A DNA stretch of 43,866 nt from positions 1 through 43,866 of the forward strand of contig NZ_CAMLHF010000015.1 in assembly GCF_946479715.1 (NCBI RefSeq). Direction: 5' to 3'. The stretch comes from an uncultured Pedobacter sp. Lineage in GTDB: Bacteria; Bacteroidota; Bacteroidia; Sphingobacteriales; Sphingobacteriaceae. The notes beneath the pieces were generated by a model, which did no database searches, was not told the DNA's origin, and saw only the letters and a list, made by a program, of their open reading frames with translations. Of this stretch, positions 34,878 to 43,777 are shown piece after piece (position 1 is the first letter of the stretch; each line of letters opens with the position of its first letter). Position numbers and translations under genes: made by a program.

Positions 34878-37655
34878 ATGAAAAATTCTGCAACAATGTG
34901 GAATATGGAGGTGGCATGTGCTTATCTCAATGGTATAATAATATTAAATAAACAATTTATAGTCTGGTTGATGCGTGTAAGTATTATCATATTTCTTTTC
35001 CTCTTAACTTCATTGCAGTTCCTCATGGCTGTACCGGTAAACGGTCAGAAAATGAGCGATTACAAAGTGACGATTAAGCTGGAAGATGAAAGTTTATTAG
35101 CTGGTTTAAAAAAAATTGAGGCACAAACGAATTTCCGATTCTATTATAGAAAATCGGAAATAAAGGAAATAACAGATCTCAATATTGCATTTAGTACAAG
35201 AACGGTAGAACACACATTATATGAACTGTTAAAAAACACGGATTTCTCTTTCCGACAGGTCAACAATAATATTCTACTGGAAAGGCGCAGACAAGAAACC
35301 GGGTATACTGTAAGGGGGAGGGTAATAGGTTCTGACCACAAACCAGTTGAATTGGCTACTATCCAAATTATGAAGGTTACTAATCAAAGTATTGTTTCTA
35401 CAGCACTGGCAGACACTGGTGGTCGATTTAGCCTAAAGGTTTATGAACAAGGGGACTACTTGCTTAAGATATCGTCAGTGGGAACAGACAGCTTAATGCA
35501 GAAAGTTACTGTAGGGAACGCAGAGGTGCTTGAAGTGCCGGATATTGTTCTTAATAAATCGGCCATACAATTAAAAGATGTTGCTATTACCACTACAAGG
35601 CAGCTAATCAGTCGCTCTCTCGATAAATTAATCCTAAATGTAGAGGGTAGTATCTATGAAAAAGGTGAAGATGCGCTAAAATTATTTAACGTAATACCTG
35701 GTGTTTATGTGAGTGGAAAAGAAATTGTGTTTAGGGGCTCTGAAGGTGTGACTGTATACATCGACAACAGGAAAGTCTTGCTGTCGGGAGATCAGTTGTT
35801 ATCTTATCTGCGGTCTATTCCTTCTGAATCCATCAAATCTTACGAGTTGAAAGCAGTTCCGGGGGCCGAAAATGATGCACAAAATGGCGGGGTAATTATA
35901 AATATTGTTTTAAAATCTGAGTACAAATATGGGCTCAGCGGTAATGTAAGCAGCGGATACTGGTATAATAAATACGACAACACAAAAGCCACAACATTTT
36001 TAAATTACCGTGCAGGTAAATTTAATTTTCAGGGGAGTTTTAATTATTACTGGACTCCGGCTTTTTATGAGGATAACATTAATCAGCAGTTCAAATCAAC
36101 AGGCATCATTAGCAAGCAAACCGAAAAGTATGATGAACGTTATCACAACATAGGCTATAACGGAAGTGTAGATTATAAACTGAATTCTCAACAAACAGTA
36201 GGTGTCAGTTACAATATGTTTACCAATCCTGGCAGTGTGAGTAGTATATTTAAAACCGATATTGATTATCTGGCCAATATACAGGCAAGTACTGTCGACT
36301 CTTCTTTGCACACACAAAAAAGCACCACATTTCGTTATGTTAACCAAATGGCTAACGCATTTTACCGGAATAAACTTGATACAATTGGTAGTAAGCTGGA
36401 TATTGGGTATAGCTATATATCCTATGGCTTGAGAGACCCTTCTGCTTTAGAAACTCAATTTTTAAACGGAGAAGGGGCAGAATCTCATCCTCGTGATAGC
36501 TTATTCACCAAGACGATCGGCAAATCGATGGTACATGTAGCCAATATAGATTTAGAAAAACATCTCTTTAAATCACTTATATTTAATACCGGAAGTAAAT
36601 TTACTGCATCCAATACGGATTATTCAATGGATTATCGAAATGGCCTGAATGACCAGTCTCCATTAGATCCCTTAAAGTCCAACAGGTTTTTGTACAGTGA
36701 ATATATTCTGGCTTTCTATGGCACACTTGCCAAGTCTTTTAAACAATGGGATTTCAAAGTTGGAATAAGGACTGAACAAACTAATTACCATGGTAAATCA
36801 GTTACTACTGAACAAACCATCGGACGTAACCAGTGGAACTTTTTTCCATCAGCTTTTTTAAATAGGAAAATTGGAGAAAATCATTCACTTACGCTCTCTT
36901 ATAACAGAACAATAAATCGCCCTGGATTCAGACAATTGAATCCTTTTGTAACCTATATAAGTCTCAATAGCATCCAGGAAGGAAATCCTAACTTACGACC
37001 TTACTTCAGCAATAATTTACAATTGGAATATTTGTTAAACAGGAAATACAGTTTAACTGTTGGGTATCAAAATACAAATAATGCCATTACTGAGAATCTC
37101 ACTAATATTGGGGATGTCATCATTTCAAGGGACGAAAATATCACTGACAACAAAAATGTTTTCACCTCTTTATACATTCCGATAAAGTTAACCAATTGGT
37201 GGGAAATTAATACGAATGTCACGCTGAGATATCGGACGATAGATATTCATGGCACTGCGGCCTTAAACAGGTCTAAATTTACACAATACCTTAGGACTGC
37301 TAGTAAGTTTAATTTGCCGAGAAAGTACTTTGTTGAGGTTTCAGGATTTTATAAAAGCAATGATTTCTATGGTATTTATGACCAACAAAGAGTTGGGAAA
37401 CTAGACATAAACATAAAGAAGAGCTTTCTTAATGATAGACTAACCTCGAGTTTTGAATTGCAGGATCCTTTTCATTTATACAAACCTCGATATGAAATCA
37501 ATACTTCGGAATTTACCAGAAATGTTTTAAGGAACAGACTTGATTTTGTGAGGTATATTGGCGTTTTCTTCACCTATAATTTCTCGAGTGGGAAAAAGCA
37601 AGACAATAAGGAAAACGTGGACGCTGCAGGAAATGAAGCGAGGGGACGTTTGTAG
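34878..37655 (+). CDS. TonB-dependent receptor / outer membrane beta-barrel family protein with STN domain
   Basis: 925 residues from the ATG at 34878. A GTG at 34830 is in frame but lies inside the second hairpin. A leader precedes the signal helix (SIIIFLFLLTSLQFLMAVPV, about residues 34-53). An STN domain (KVTIKLEDESLLAGLKKIEA, ILLERRRQ) shows a link to FecR signalling. A CarboxypepD_reg domain (YTVRGRVIGSDHKPVELATI), a plug-like region (LFNVIPGVYVSGKEIVFRGS, VYIDNRKVLLSG, GGVIINIVLKSEY) and an outer-membrane barrel (SLTLSYNRTINRPGFRQLNP) follow. It belongs to the OMP_b-brl_3-like group, not SusC, and there is no SusD gene downstream. The ligand is unknown; a signalling receptor or a peptide or metal importer is possible. 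Confidence 0.9.
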   Translation: MKNSATMWNMEVACAYLNGIIILNKQFIVWLMRVSIIIFLFLLTSLQFLMAVPVNGQKMSDYKVTIKLEDESLLAGLKKIEAQTNFRFYYRKSEIKEITDLNIAFSTRTVEHTLYELLKNTDFSFRQVNNNILLERRRQETGYTVRGRVIGSDHKPVELATIQIMKVTNQSIVSTALADTGGRFSLKVYEQGDYLLKISSVGTDSLMQKVTVGNAEVLEVPDIVLNKSAIQLKDVAITTTRQLISRSLDKLILNVEGSIYEKGEDALKLFNVIPGVYVSGKEIVFRGSEGVTVYIDNRKVLLSGDQLLSYLRSIPSESIKSYELKAVPGAENDAQNGGVIINIVLKSEYKYGLSGNVSSGYWYNKYDNTKATTFLNYRAGKFNFQGSFNYYWTPAFYEDNINQQFKSTGIISKQTEKYDERYHNIGYNGSVDYKLNSQQTVGVSYNMFTNPGSVSSIFKTDIDYLANIQASTVDSSLHTQKSTTFRYVNQMANAFYRNKLDTIGSKLDIGYSYISYGLRDPSALETQFLNGEGAESHPRDSLFTKTIGKSMVHVANIDLEKHLFKSLIFNTGSKFTASNTDYSMDYRNGLNDQSPLDPLKSNRFLYSEYILAFYGTLAKSFKQWDFKVGIRTEQTNYHGKSVTTEQTIGRNQWNFFPSAFLNRKIGENHSLTLSYNRTINRPGFRQLNPFVTYISLNSIQEGNPNLRPYFSNNLQLEYLLNRKYSLTVGYQNTNNAITENLTNIGDVIISRDENITDNKNVFTSLYIPIKLTNWWEINTNVTLRYRTIDIHGTAALNRSKFTQYLRTASKFNLPRKYFVEVSGFYKSNDFYGIYDQQRVGKLDINIKKSFLNDRLTSSFELQDPFHLYKPRYEINTSEFTRNVLRNRLDFVRYIGVFFTYNFSSGKKQDNKENVDAAGNEARGRL

Positions 37656-37663
37656 CCTTACCT

Positions 37664-37756
37664 GGTCATCTCGACCATAGGAGAGATCTCTTGATAATGC
37701 TGTGGCTGCGAACAAAGCATAACCAAGAGATCTCTCTTTACCTCGAGAGGATGACC
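37664..37756. repeat. 93-bp REP-like palindromic element between convergent genes
   Basis: Left arm from 37664 (GGTCATCTCGACC, then GAGAGATCTCTTG and ATGCT) and right arm ending at 37756 (AGCAT, CAAGAGATCTCTC, CTCGAGAGGATGACC) form an imperfect inverted repeat around a short central loop. It follows the receptor stop by 8 bp. Its right arm contains the last five codons (VILSR) and the TAA of the HxlR gene. Its outer GTCATCTCGA also occurs at 2680-2689 beside the FecR insertion. It may act as a bidirectional terminator. Confidence 0.85.
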
Positions 37757-38139
37757 TTACCTTTTTGAACGCCCTCTTTATCGTGAAGGCAATAAGTATT
37801 TCCCCATTGGTTTAACAACTCAATAATCGGAACCAGGGTTAAGCCGAGTTCGGTCAATTTATATTCAACTCTTGGTGGCGATTCTGCATAAACCGTTCGT
37901 AAAATAATACCATCACGCTCCAGCTCGCGCAACTGTGTGGTAAGTGTAGCCTGGGTAATATCGGGCATCTTCTTTTTAAGTGCTCCAAAACGCTTCGGAC
38001 ATTCCAATAAAATAGCATTCAGGATTAGGAGCTTCCATTTGCCGCCAATAATACGAAGCACTTTTGTCATTGGGCAGTTATATTCGCCGGTTTCCTCTTT
38101 TACAAATGGCTGTAAATCAATATTCGTATCTTTTTTCAT
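37738..38139 (-). CDS. HxlR-family winged helix-turn-helix regulator
   Basis: 133 residues from the ATG at 38139; an in-frame TTG at 38250 is rejected because it would overlap the divergent MFS gene. The HxlR signature is clear: YNCPMTKVLRIIGGKWKLLI, RFGALKKKMPDITQATLTTQ, LRELERDGIILRTVYAESPP and VEYKLTELGLTLVPIIELL. The conserved Cys near the N-terminus of the domain (NCPM) is the usual redox or electrophile sensor in this family. The gene is divergent from an MFS exporter with 74 bp between starts, a typical regulator/exporter pair. The C-terminal VILSR and the stop codon come from the palindromic element downstream, so the original end may have been replaced. Confidence 0.92.
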   Translation of the reverse strand: MKKDTNIDLQPFVKEETGEYNCPMTKVLRIIGGKWKLLILNAILLECPKRFGALKKKMPDITQATLTTQLRELERDGIILRTVYAESPPRVEYKLTELGLTLVPIIELLNQWGNTYCLHDKEGVQKGKVILSR

Positions 38140-38213
38140 ACCTGGTATCTTTTTTAAAACTACTTGTGTACCTGTCGCAAAGACTTCAATTTTGCTGGCT
38201 AATTTAACCAAAA

Positions 38214-39638
38214 ATGAGCAGACAAATTTCAAAATGGTTTCTATTGACAATTATCTCATCTTCTATTTTTTTAGCAGTTATTGATATTTTTATTGTTAAC
38301 GTAGCCTTACCCTCAATACGTAAAGGCATTAATGGTTCTGATGGTGATATCCAACTCGTTATTGCTTTATACCTGCTTGGTTATGCAGCCTTTCTGATTA
38401 CCGGAGGGAGGGCTGGTGACCAATTCGGGAAGAAAAGGGTTTTTCTGATTGGAATGATTGCTTTTACCATTGCCTCTGCCTTTTGTGGCATTTCTCAAAC
38501 CGCTTTTCAGTTAAATACAGCCCGTTTGCTGCAGGGCATCAGTGCAGGTTTTATGATTCCCCAAGGTATTTCCTATATCCAGGTGCTTTTTCCAGATCCT
38601 GTGGAACGTATAAAAGCTATCAGTATTTATGGAAGTATTGCCGGCTCGGCGTCTGTTATCGGACAATTTTTAGGTGGTCTATTGCCCGATCTGCATTTCA
38701 TTGTGGCAGGCTGGCGCCTTATTTTCCTAATCAATGTTCCCTTGGGGCTTGCTTCAGTTTTGCTTGCAGTAAGATTCCTGCCCAGCCAGAGCAGCCAGGC
38801 TAAAGAGAAATTCGATTACTCAGGGGTGCTACTTCTTACATTAACCTTAATGACTTTAATCTATCCCTTGATCCGCGGCAGGGAGTTAGACTGGCCACTT
38901 TGGAGTCTACTTTGTCTCGCAGGATCTCTGCCATTGTTACTTTGGTTTGTCTACGATCAGAAACAAAAACTCAACCGACAAGGATGCCCCCTCATCGACA
39001 TGAAACTGTTCGCCTTCAAAGATTTTAACATAGCACTTTGTGCGGTATTGTTTTATTTTATGGTACAGGATTCTTATTTTCTGCTCAATGTGATCCTGTT
39101 ACAAACAGGATTTGGAATTAGTTCTACAGAAGCGGGTCTGTTCTTTGTATTGCAGGGACTTGGTTTTGTGGTTGCATCCCTTATTTCAATTCGTCTGGTA
39201 CCTAAATATGGAAAAAAAGTATTGCAGGGTGGAATACTGATCATGATTGTTGCCAGCGCATTGCATATCGTTGTATTCAATTCAGCCCACATTAACCGGT
39301 TTATTGCTTATCCTGTTCTGTTTATATATGGGCTTGGTTGTGGTTCGGTTCTTCCATCATTGATGACAATGGCATTAAAAAGCATACCTACAAAATTTGC
39401 AGGTGCAGCTTCGGGTACTTATGCAACTTTTCAGCAAACCGCTATTGCACTCGGTATTGGAATTATTGGCGGCCTATTCTTTTCTCTGGCAGGCGAAAAC
39501 CCTTCCACTGTTACTTATTTAAAAGCTTATCAGACCGCCATGTCTGTCAATATGTTCTTGCTTGTTTTGGTAGGTTTGTTTTTAGTATTGCTCCCCGAAA
39601 AGAAAGCTGTGGTTGCAAGTGCAAACTTCTCCCATTAG
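38214..39638 (+). CDS. MFS transporter, DHA2 (EmrB/QacA-type) drug:proton antiporter family
   Basis: 474 residues with about 14 predicted membrane helices. The first helix is FLLTIISSSIFLAVIDIFIV, which carries the DHA2 family Asp in AVIDIFIVNVALPSI; motif A is GGRAGDQFGKKRVFLIG; motif C-like glycine-rich helix 5 is YGSIAGSASVIGQFLGGLLP. It sits in the inner membrane and exports drugs or metabolites by proton exchange. It is divergent from the HxlR regulator, which probably represses it until an inducing compound is sensed. Confidence 0.94.
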   Translation: MSRQISKWFLLTIISSSIFLAVIDIFIVNVALPSIRKGINGSDGDIQLVIALYLLGYAAFLITGGRAGDQFGKKRVFLIGMIAFTIASAFCGISQTAFQLNTARLLQGISAGFMIPQGISYIQVLFPDPVERIKAISIYGSIAGSASVIGQFLGGLLPDLHFIVAGWRLIFLINVPLGLASVLLAVRFLPSQSSQAKEKFDYSGVLLLTLTLMTLIYPLIRGRELDWPLWSLLCLAGSLPLLLWFVYDQKQKLNRQGCPLIDMKLFAFKDFNIALCAVLFYFMVQDSYFLLNVILLQTGFGISSTEAGLFFVLQGLGFVVASLISIRLVPKYGKKVLQGGILIMIVASALHIVVFNSAHINRFIAYPVLFIYGLGCGSVLPSLMTMALKSIPTKFAGAASGTYATFQQTAIALGIGIIGGLFFSLAGENPSTVTYLKAYQTAMSVNMFLLVLVGLFLVLLPEKKAVVASANFSH

Positions 39639-39674
39639 TCGTTGATGATTAATTTATAACCCACGCACGAATAT

Positions 39675-40091
39675 TTACAATTTCAATTTACTGGACAACT
39701 CTGCCACTTTTTTTAGCTCTTGCAAGGCTGCCTCCCAACCACTAACCGCATCTCCAAATTCAGCGTCTGTAAGCTCCTCTAATAATTCTTCAATAGCATG
39801 GAGTATGGTATGGTCTTGTTTAAAGACAGTGGTATAGCTGATCACAGATGAAAGTTCCTGCATATCCCTACCAGTAAATAGTTCGTGTTTAAGGTATTCA
39901 CCTGGTCGGTAGTCAAGCAGTCTGCCGTAAGTGATCTGGGTTCCGGAAAGGTTTTGCCATCCAAAAAAAGAGCCTGGATTCCAGTTAGTTTTATATATCC
40001 CTCCCAACTTGCGGGTAAGTAATGGATTGGTAAATACCTTCCATACTTTATCAGGAGTAGTGTTGATCAGGATAGATTTTTCTATGCGCAT
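39675..40091 (-). CDS. SRPBCC (START/AHSA1-like) domain protein
   Basis: 138 residues, a single SRPBCC domain: it starts MRIEKSILINTTPDKVWKVF, the typical first strand and helix, with GSFFGWQNLSGTQITYGRLL in the middle and a long C-terminal helix (SGWEAALQELKKVAELSS). It is probably cytoplasmic and binds a small hydrophobic ligand or acts as an unspecified stress-related protein. It is monocistronic, converges with the MFS gene at a 36-bp gap, and is divergent from the YdeI-like gene. It is more compact than the tandem SRPBCC protein at 14825. Confidence 0.85.
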   Translation of the reverse strand: MRIEKSILINTTPDKVWKVFTNPLLTRKLGGIYKTNWNPGSFFGWQNLSGTQITYGRLLDYRPGEYLKHELFTGRDMQELSSVISYTTVFKQDHTILHAIEELLEELTDAEFGDAVSGWEAALQELKKVAELSSKLKL

Positions 40092-40179
40092 CAGTTTTAA
40101 AATAAAGGTAATATTCTAAACCAAGTTTAGTTAATTTTACAACAAATCAAAACCATGATCATTAGATTTTTTTTATAAA

Positions 40180-40659
40180 ATGTCAAAAGCACCACTTATT
40201 GAAGGAACATTTCTGCTGGAGAAAATACCGGGTAAAGGCGGATGGACCTACGTCAGGCTGCCAGGTGTTAGCTCAGATTATAGAGGGAGATTTGGAACTG
40301 TTAAAGTGAGTGGTACTATCGATGATTATGAATTGATTAACTATGGTTTGATGCCCATTAAGGACGGCGGACTGTTTCTTCCGATAAAAGCAGAGATAAG
40401 GAAAAAGACAGGCAAAAAAGAAGGTGATAAAGTATATATATTACTTTATGCAGATGCTGAAGATGTGCCCATGGCTATGCCTGAAGATCTTTTAGGATGC
40501 CTTCAGGATGAGCCTGAGGCTTACCAAACTTACCAGAGGTACAATGAAACTGAACAGAAAGCTTTTTTGGATTGGATCGGGGAGGCAAATCAGGACGAAA
40601 TACGGGTACGACGTATTGCTCAAGCCATAGATTTGCTGCTAAACAAACAAAAAAGGTAA
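40180..40659 (+). CDS. YdeI/OmpD-associated family protein with DUF1905 domain
   Basis: 159 residues. The N-terminal DUF1905 barrel runs about 8-92 (EGTFLLEKIPGKGGWTYVRL, GTVKVSGTIDDYELINYGLM, GGLFLPIKAEIRKKTGKKEG), followed by the OmdA/YdeI helical tail (LQDEPEAYQTYQRYNETEQK, FLDWIGEANQDEIRVRRIAQ). YdeI-type proteins have been linked to bacteriocin protection in enterobacteria; the Bacteroidota role is not known. It leads a three-gene run with 12- and 13-bp gaps to a thioesterase and an Imm5-like protein, so all three may be co-transcribed. Confidence 0.86.
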   Translation: MSKAPLIEGTFLLEKIPGKGGWTYVRLPGVSSDYRGRFGTVKVSGTIDDYELINYGLMPIKDGGLFLPIKAEIRKKTGKKEGDKVYILLYADAEDVPMAMPEDLLGCLQDEPEAYQTYQRYNETEQKAFLDWIGEANQDEIRVRRIAQAIDLLLNKQKR

Positions 40660-40671
40660 TTTAATAGAGAT

Positions 40672-41064
40672 ATGAAAGACTACATTTTTGAAATTCAACT
40701 GAAAGTAAGGGATTATGAATGTGACATACAAGGCGTTGTAAATAACGCGGTGTATCAGAATTATTTGGAGCATGCAAGGCATGAGTATCTTCATTCTAAG
40801 GCAATTTCATTTAAGGAACTGACGGAACAAGGTATTTTGTTAATGGTGTCAAGAATAGAAATGGATTTTAAGAATTCGCTGACTTCAGGAGATATTTTTT
40901 TAGTGAAATTGTGGATTGAAAGACAGGGTGTGAAGATGATATTTTTTGAAGATATTTATCGCCTGTCAGACAATGCATTGTGTCTTAAGGCTAGAGTAGA
41001 AGCGATAGCAAAGATAAATGGTAAGCTTACTCGAGGAGAGATCTTTGATACTTTAAATCTTTAA
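40672..41064 (+). CDS. Acyl-CoA thioesterase (hotdog fold, YbgC/4-hydroxybenzoyl-CoA thioesterase-like)
   Basis: 130 residues, the usual length for a single hotdog domain. The active-site segment VRDYECDIQGVVNNAVYQNY carries the family Asp (in CDIQGVVNN) at the YbgC catalytic position, and LEHARHEYL follows on the central helix. It hydrolyses short or aromatic acyl-CoA thioesters in the cytoplasm; the specific acyl group is unknown. It lies between the YdeI-like and Imm5-like genes with very short spacers. Confidence 0.9.
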   Translation: MKDYIFEIQLKVRDYECDIQGVVNNAVYQNYLEHARHEYLHSKAISFKELTEQGILLMVSRIEMDFKNSLTSGDIFLVKLWIERQGVKMIFFEDIYRLSDNALCLKARVEAIAKINGKLTRGEIFDTLNL

Positions 41065-41077
41065 AAAACAGGGAATA

Positions 41078-41440
41078 ATGAATAAACATCAGACTTTGAC
41101 CGCTTGGGCCGCTGATTGTGCTCAACGTGTGCTATTTATTTTTGAAGAGGCCAATCCTTTTGACAAAAGACCGCGTGAGGCAGTTGCTGCTGCCCGTTCC
41201 TGGATCCGCGGAGAACTCAAAATGACTGAAGCAAGAAAATTTGCTTTTGCTGCACATGCCGCGGCGCGAGAGGTGGTTGACACCCAAGCTATCGCTGCTG
41301 CCAGATCTGCTGGGCATGCAGCCGCTACCACTCATGTGGGTACTCACGCTAAATATGCCGCATCATATGCCCTTAAGGCAGTAAAAGATCTTGAGGACGA
41401 AAAGGAATGGCAACAGAAATGTTTTCCTGGTGGTTGCTGA
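41078..41440 (+). CDS. Putative immunity protein (Imm5-like family)
   Basis: 120 residues, alanine-rich and all-helical. The motifs LTAWAADCAQRVLFIFEEAN, RPREAVAAARSWIRGELK, AAHAAAREVVDTQAIAAARS, AGHAAATTHVGTHA and AASYALKAVKD match the putative immunity protein family recalled as Imm5_like, with a Cys-containing end (CFPGGC). Such proteins are predicted to neutralise polymorphic toxins, but no toxin gene is visible nearby. It is last in the run with the YdeI-like and thioesterase genes. The function is inferred only from family resemblance. Confidence 0.8.
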   Translation: MNKHQTLTAWAADCAQRVLFIFEEANPFDKRPREAVAAARSWIRGELKMTEARKFAFAAHAAAREVVDTQAIAAARSAGHAAATTHVGTHAKYAASYALKAVKDLEDEKEWQQKCFPGGC

Positions 41441-41469
41441 TGGCCTGGGAAATATAAAACGGATAACCA

Positions 41470-42624
41470 TTAAATGATTTTCTTAACTCCTGGAATTAAT
41501 AAAATAAGTAATCCAAGTACAAAACTGCCTAATACTATTAATGGTGCTACAATCAGAAGTTTTATTGCAGGCTCAATAACCCAATTTCTTACGGCAAGCG
41601 TGAAGCCGACAACTACTAGCGGATGAAAAATATACACGGCAAAACTACTTCGTGATAACTTAGTAAGCATTACAGAAGAAGTGTTCCAACTTCTTTTTCC
41701 ATTAATTAATAAGGCTGTTAGGATAGAAATACCAATCCATTGTTCCCATACAGCATATAATAATGCCTGCCAATGAAGACCTCCGGAAAACCAGGGAGAA
41801 GGTGTGTTCATTTTAAATTTGATGATAAAAAATACTGGAAAAAACAATAAACATGACCATGCTGATATTTTGAGTTGTTTGCCTGTTTTATCAGAAAGCC
41901 CGTTGAACCAATTGTTTTTGGCTGCCAGCAATCCAACAATAAATAATGCAATATATTGCGGAAAGTGCCCCAATTGAAATCCGACTGGTTCAAGAACCCA
42001 TCCTACAGGAAATATGATTCTTACCAAAAAACTAATTACTCCTAATGCTACAGCAAACAATAATATGGTACGTGAGTTTGGCGCTGCTAAAGGTTCTTTG
42101 AAACTAACCTTAAATGTTTTTTTTGCCGCTGTATAAATTAGGGTAAAAAGCAGTAATGCTGCCACAAACCATGTAACACCTAATTCGATCCAGTGATCAT
42201 ATCCACTTAGATATTCCAAATAGGTAATATGATGCTCCTTTGCAAAATAGTAAACAAGATAGCTGACGAATGGTGAAAGAATAAAGGAATAGAATAGTAT
42301 AGGAATTCCTAATCTGACAAGGCGGTCTTTAATGAATTTTGATGTTCCCTTTCTAAAATAAGAAGAAGATGTAAAGTAGGCTGCTAACATGAAAAAATAA
42401 CCCATAAAAAAAGACTGGTTTATGCTTATAAACATTGTCATAAAAATACGTGCTCCCGTAAGAGTGGTTTGTTCGTTATAATACCAGCCCTCGGTAAAAC
42501 CATACGCAATAAAAGTGTGATGGAGCACAACTAATATTGTTAATAGCACTTTAATATTGTCTATGTATAATAATTTGTTTGACGAACCAGAATCCTGATT
42601 TAAAGTGACAGTTGCAGTTGGCAT
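41470..42624 (-). CDS. Acyltransferase family 3 membrane protein (OpgC/OafA-like)
   Basis: 384 residues with about ten membrane helices. The family start LLYIDNIKVLLTILVVLHHT contains the essential His pair in helix 1, followed by the cytoplasmic Arg-rich loop FIKDRLVRLGIPILFYSFIL and a C-terminal helix with SRSSFAVYIFHPLVVVGFTL. Members transfer acetyl or succinyl groups from acyl-CoA to glycans or lipids at the inner membrane. It is probably co-transcribed with the LytTR regulator gene whose stop lies 101 bp upstream. The substrate is not evident. Confidence 0.9.
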   Translation of the reverse strand: MPTATVTLNQDSGSSNKLLYIDNIKVLLTILVVLHHTFIAYGFTEGWYYNEQTTLTGARIFMTMFISINQSFFMGYFFMLAAYFTSSSYFRKGTSKFIKDRLVRLGIPILFYSFILSPFVSYLVYYFAKEHHITYLEYLSGYDHWIELGVTWFVAALLLFTLIYTAAKKTFKVSFKEPLAAPNSRTILLFAVALGVISFLVRIIFPVGWVLEPVGFQLGHFPQYIALFIVGLLAAKNNWFNGLSDKTGKQLKISAWSCLLFFPVFFIIKFKMNTPSPWFSGGLHWQALLYAVWEQWIGISILTALLINGKRSWNTSSVMLTKLSRSSFAVYIFHPLVVVGFTLAVRNWVIEPAIKLLIVAPLIVLGSFVLGLLILLIPGVKKII

Positions 42625-42725
42625 AATAAATTAGTTTAGTGTTATTGATGACAAACGTACAACAAGAAAAAACAGTTGCAGTAAGGTATGTTATAAGCAA
42701 CTAGCTTTTGTGATGAGCAACAAGT

Positions 42726-43634
42726 TTAGGCGATATATTTGTTGCGAAGCTGCTGATAATAGTTGTTGAAACTGTTGATTTGTTTTCTGGAAACAGGAAC
42801 TTTTATCGTAGTTTCATGAAAAGTCAATAGGTAACCCTGGGAATTTCCTGATACTTTTTCAACCTTAAACATATTTACTAAATAGGCTCTGTGGCACCTG
42901 AAAAAGTGTGGATAATCTGCTATTTGAGCTTCAAACTGCGTTAAAGAAATTCTCTTTACCTCTGTAGTAATTTGATTGCCGTTTGATTTCGTCAATTCAA
43001 TATAATTTCCATCTGCTTTTACAAATAACAATTGATCTATATCCAGACTAAAATCATCTTGTTTAACCTGAGTATTCACATAAAGTTTTGATGCAACTTC
43101 TGTTGTTTTTGATTCAATATTTAGCTGAATAAATTGCAACACAAACGGTGAACCCTTTTTCGATTCAAAATAGAAGCTGGATAATCTTAGAAAGAAATAG
43201 AAAAATATGCCGGCAACAAAACAGTTTCTGATTTCTTCCCATAGATAATGCCACGACCAGTTGTTTGTATTGTTGTAGATCAGATCACGCATAAAGAAAC
43301 TTGATAATCCCGCTAAAAGAAGAATAGCGCCAATCTGTAAATACTCCTCAAGCAAAGTCCAATTTTCTGCCTGATATTTTCTTTTTCTAATATAATTGAG
43401 ACCTTCAAAATAGATCAATATGATTAATGCAGGTGATAATGCGTGGAGAAAACAAATAAAAAAATAATGCATTCGCAATTCTGGATCATAGACTCCAAAA
43501 GGTTTAAATAATAAAAGGAATATCAGGATAATAGCAAAAACAATACCTGCACTTTTGAGTAAATTTTTGGATTGATATCTGGTTGGATATTCAATATTAT
43601 TAATCAAATGGGCCTTATTGATGTAAAATCTCAT
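42726..43634 (-). CDS. Membrane-anchored LytTR-domain transcriptional regulator
   Basis: 302 residues. Four hydrophobic helices in the first half (about 28-46, 57-77, 100-115 and 137-155, for example AGIVFAIILIFLLLFKPFGV) anchor the protein in the inner membrane. The C-terminal third (about 195-298) is a LytTR DNA-binding domain: DQLLFVKADGNYIELTKSNG, HFFRCHRAYLVNMFKVEKVS and TIKVPVSRKQINSFNN. There is no response-regulator receiver domain, so it does not need a histidine kinase for phosphorylation; the membrane part may be the sensor. It lies 177 bp from the tRNA-Lys and precedes an acyltransferase gene that it may control. Confidence 0.92.
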   Translation of the reverse strand: MRFYINKAHLINNIEYPTRYQSKNLLKSAGIVFAIILIFLLLFKPFGVYDPELRMHYFFICFLHALSPALIILIYFEGLNYIRKRKYQAENWTLLEEYLQIGAILLLAGLSSFFMRDLIYNNTNNWSWHYLWEEIRNCFVAGIFFYFFLRLSSFYFESKKGSPFVLQFIQLNIESKTTEVASKLYVNTQVKQDDFSLDIDQLLFVKADGNYIELTKSNGNQITTEVKRISLTQFEAQIADYPHFFRCHRAYLVNMFKVEKVSGNSQGYLLTFHETTIKVPVSRKQINSFNNYYQQLRNKYIA

Positions 43635-43777
43635 TCCTAAAAATGCTTTTGTTTGGCATTAAAATTACATAAAATCTCGTGTTTTAGATTTTTTTGCTCA
43701 CATAACCTGAAATACAGATTTTATAAGTCTGGAATAAGTGATGGTAGTCTTTAAAAAGGAAGAAAAAGGCATAAAAA

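Noticed and set aside
38140..38213. Palindromic operator for HxlR in the divergent spacer
   Set aside because: Only short imperfect matches (such as CAAA/TTTG at 17 bp span) are visible, which is not enough to name an operator.
38140..38250. N-terminal extension of the HxlR protein from a TTG at 38250
   Set aside because: It would overlap the divergent MFS gene start and adds a non-conserved segment; the ATG at 38139 gives the normal family length.
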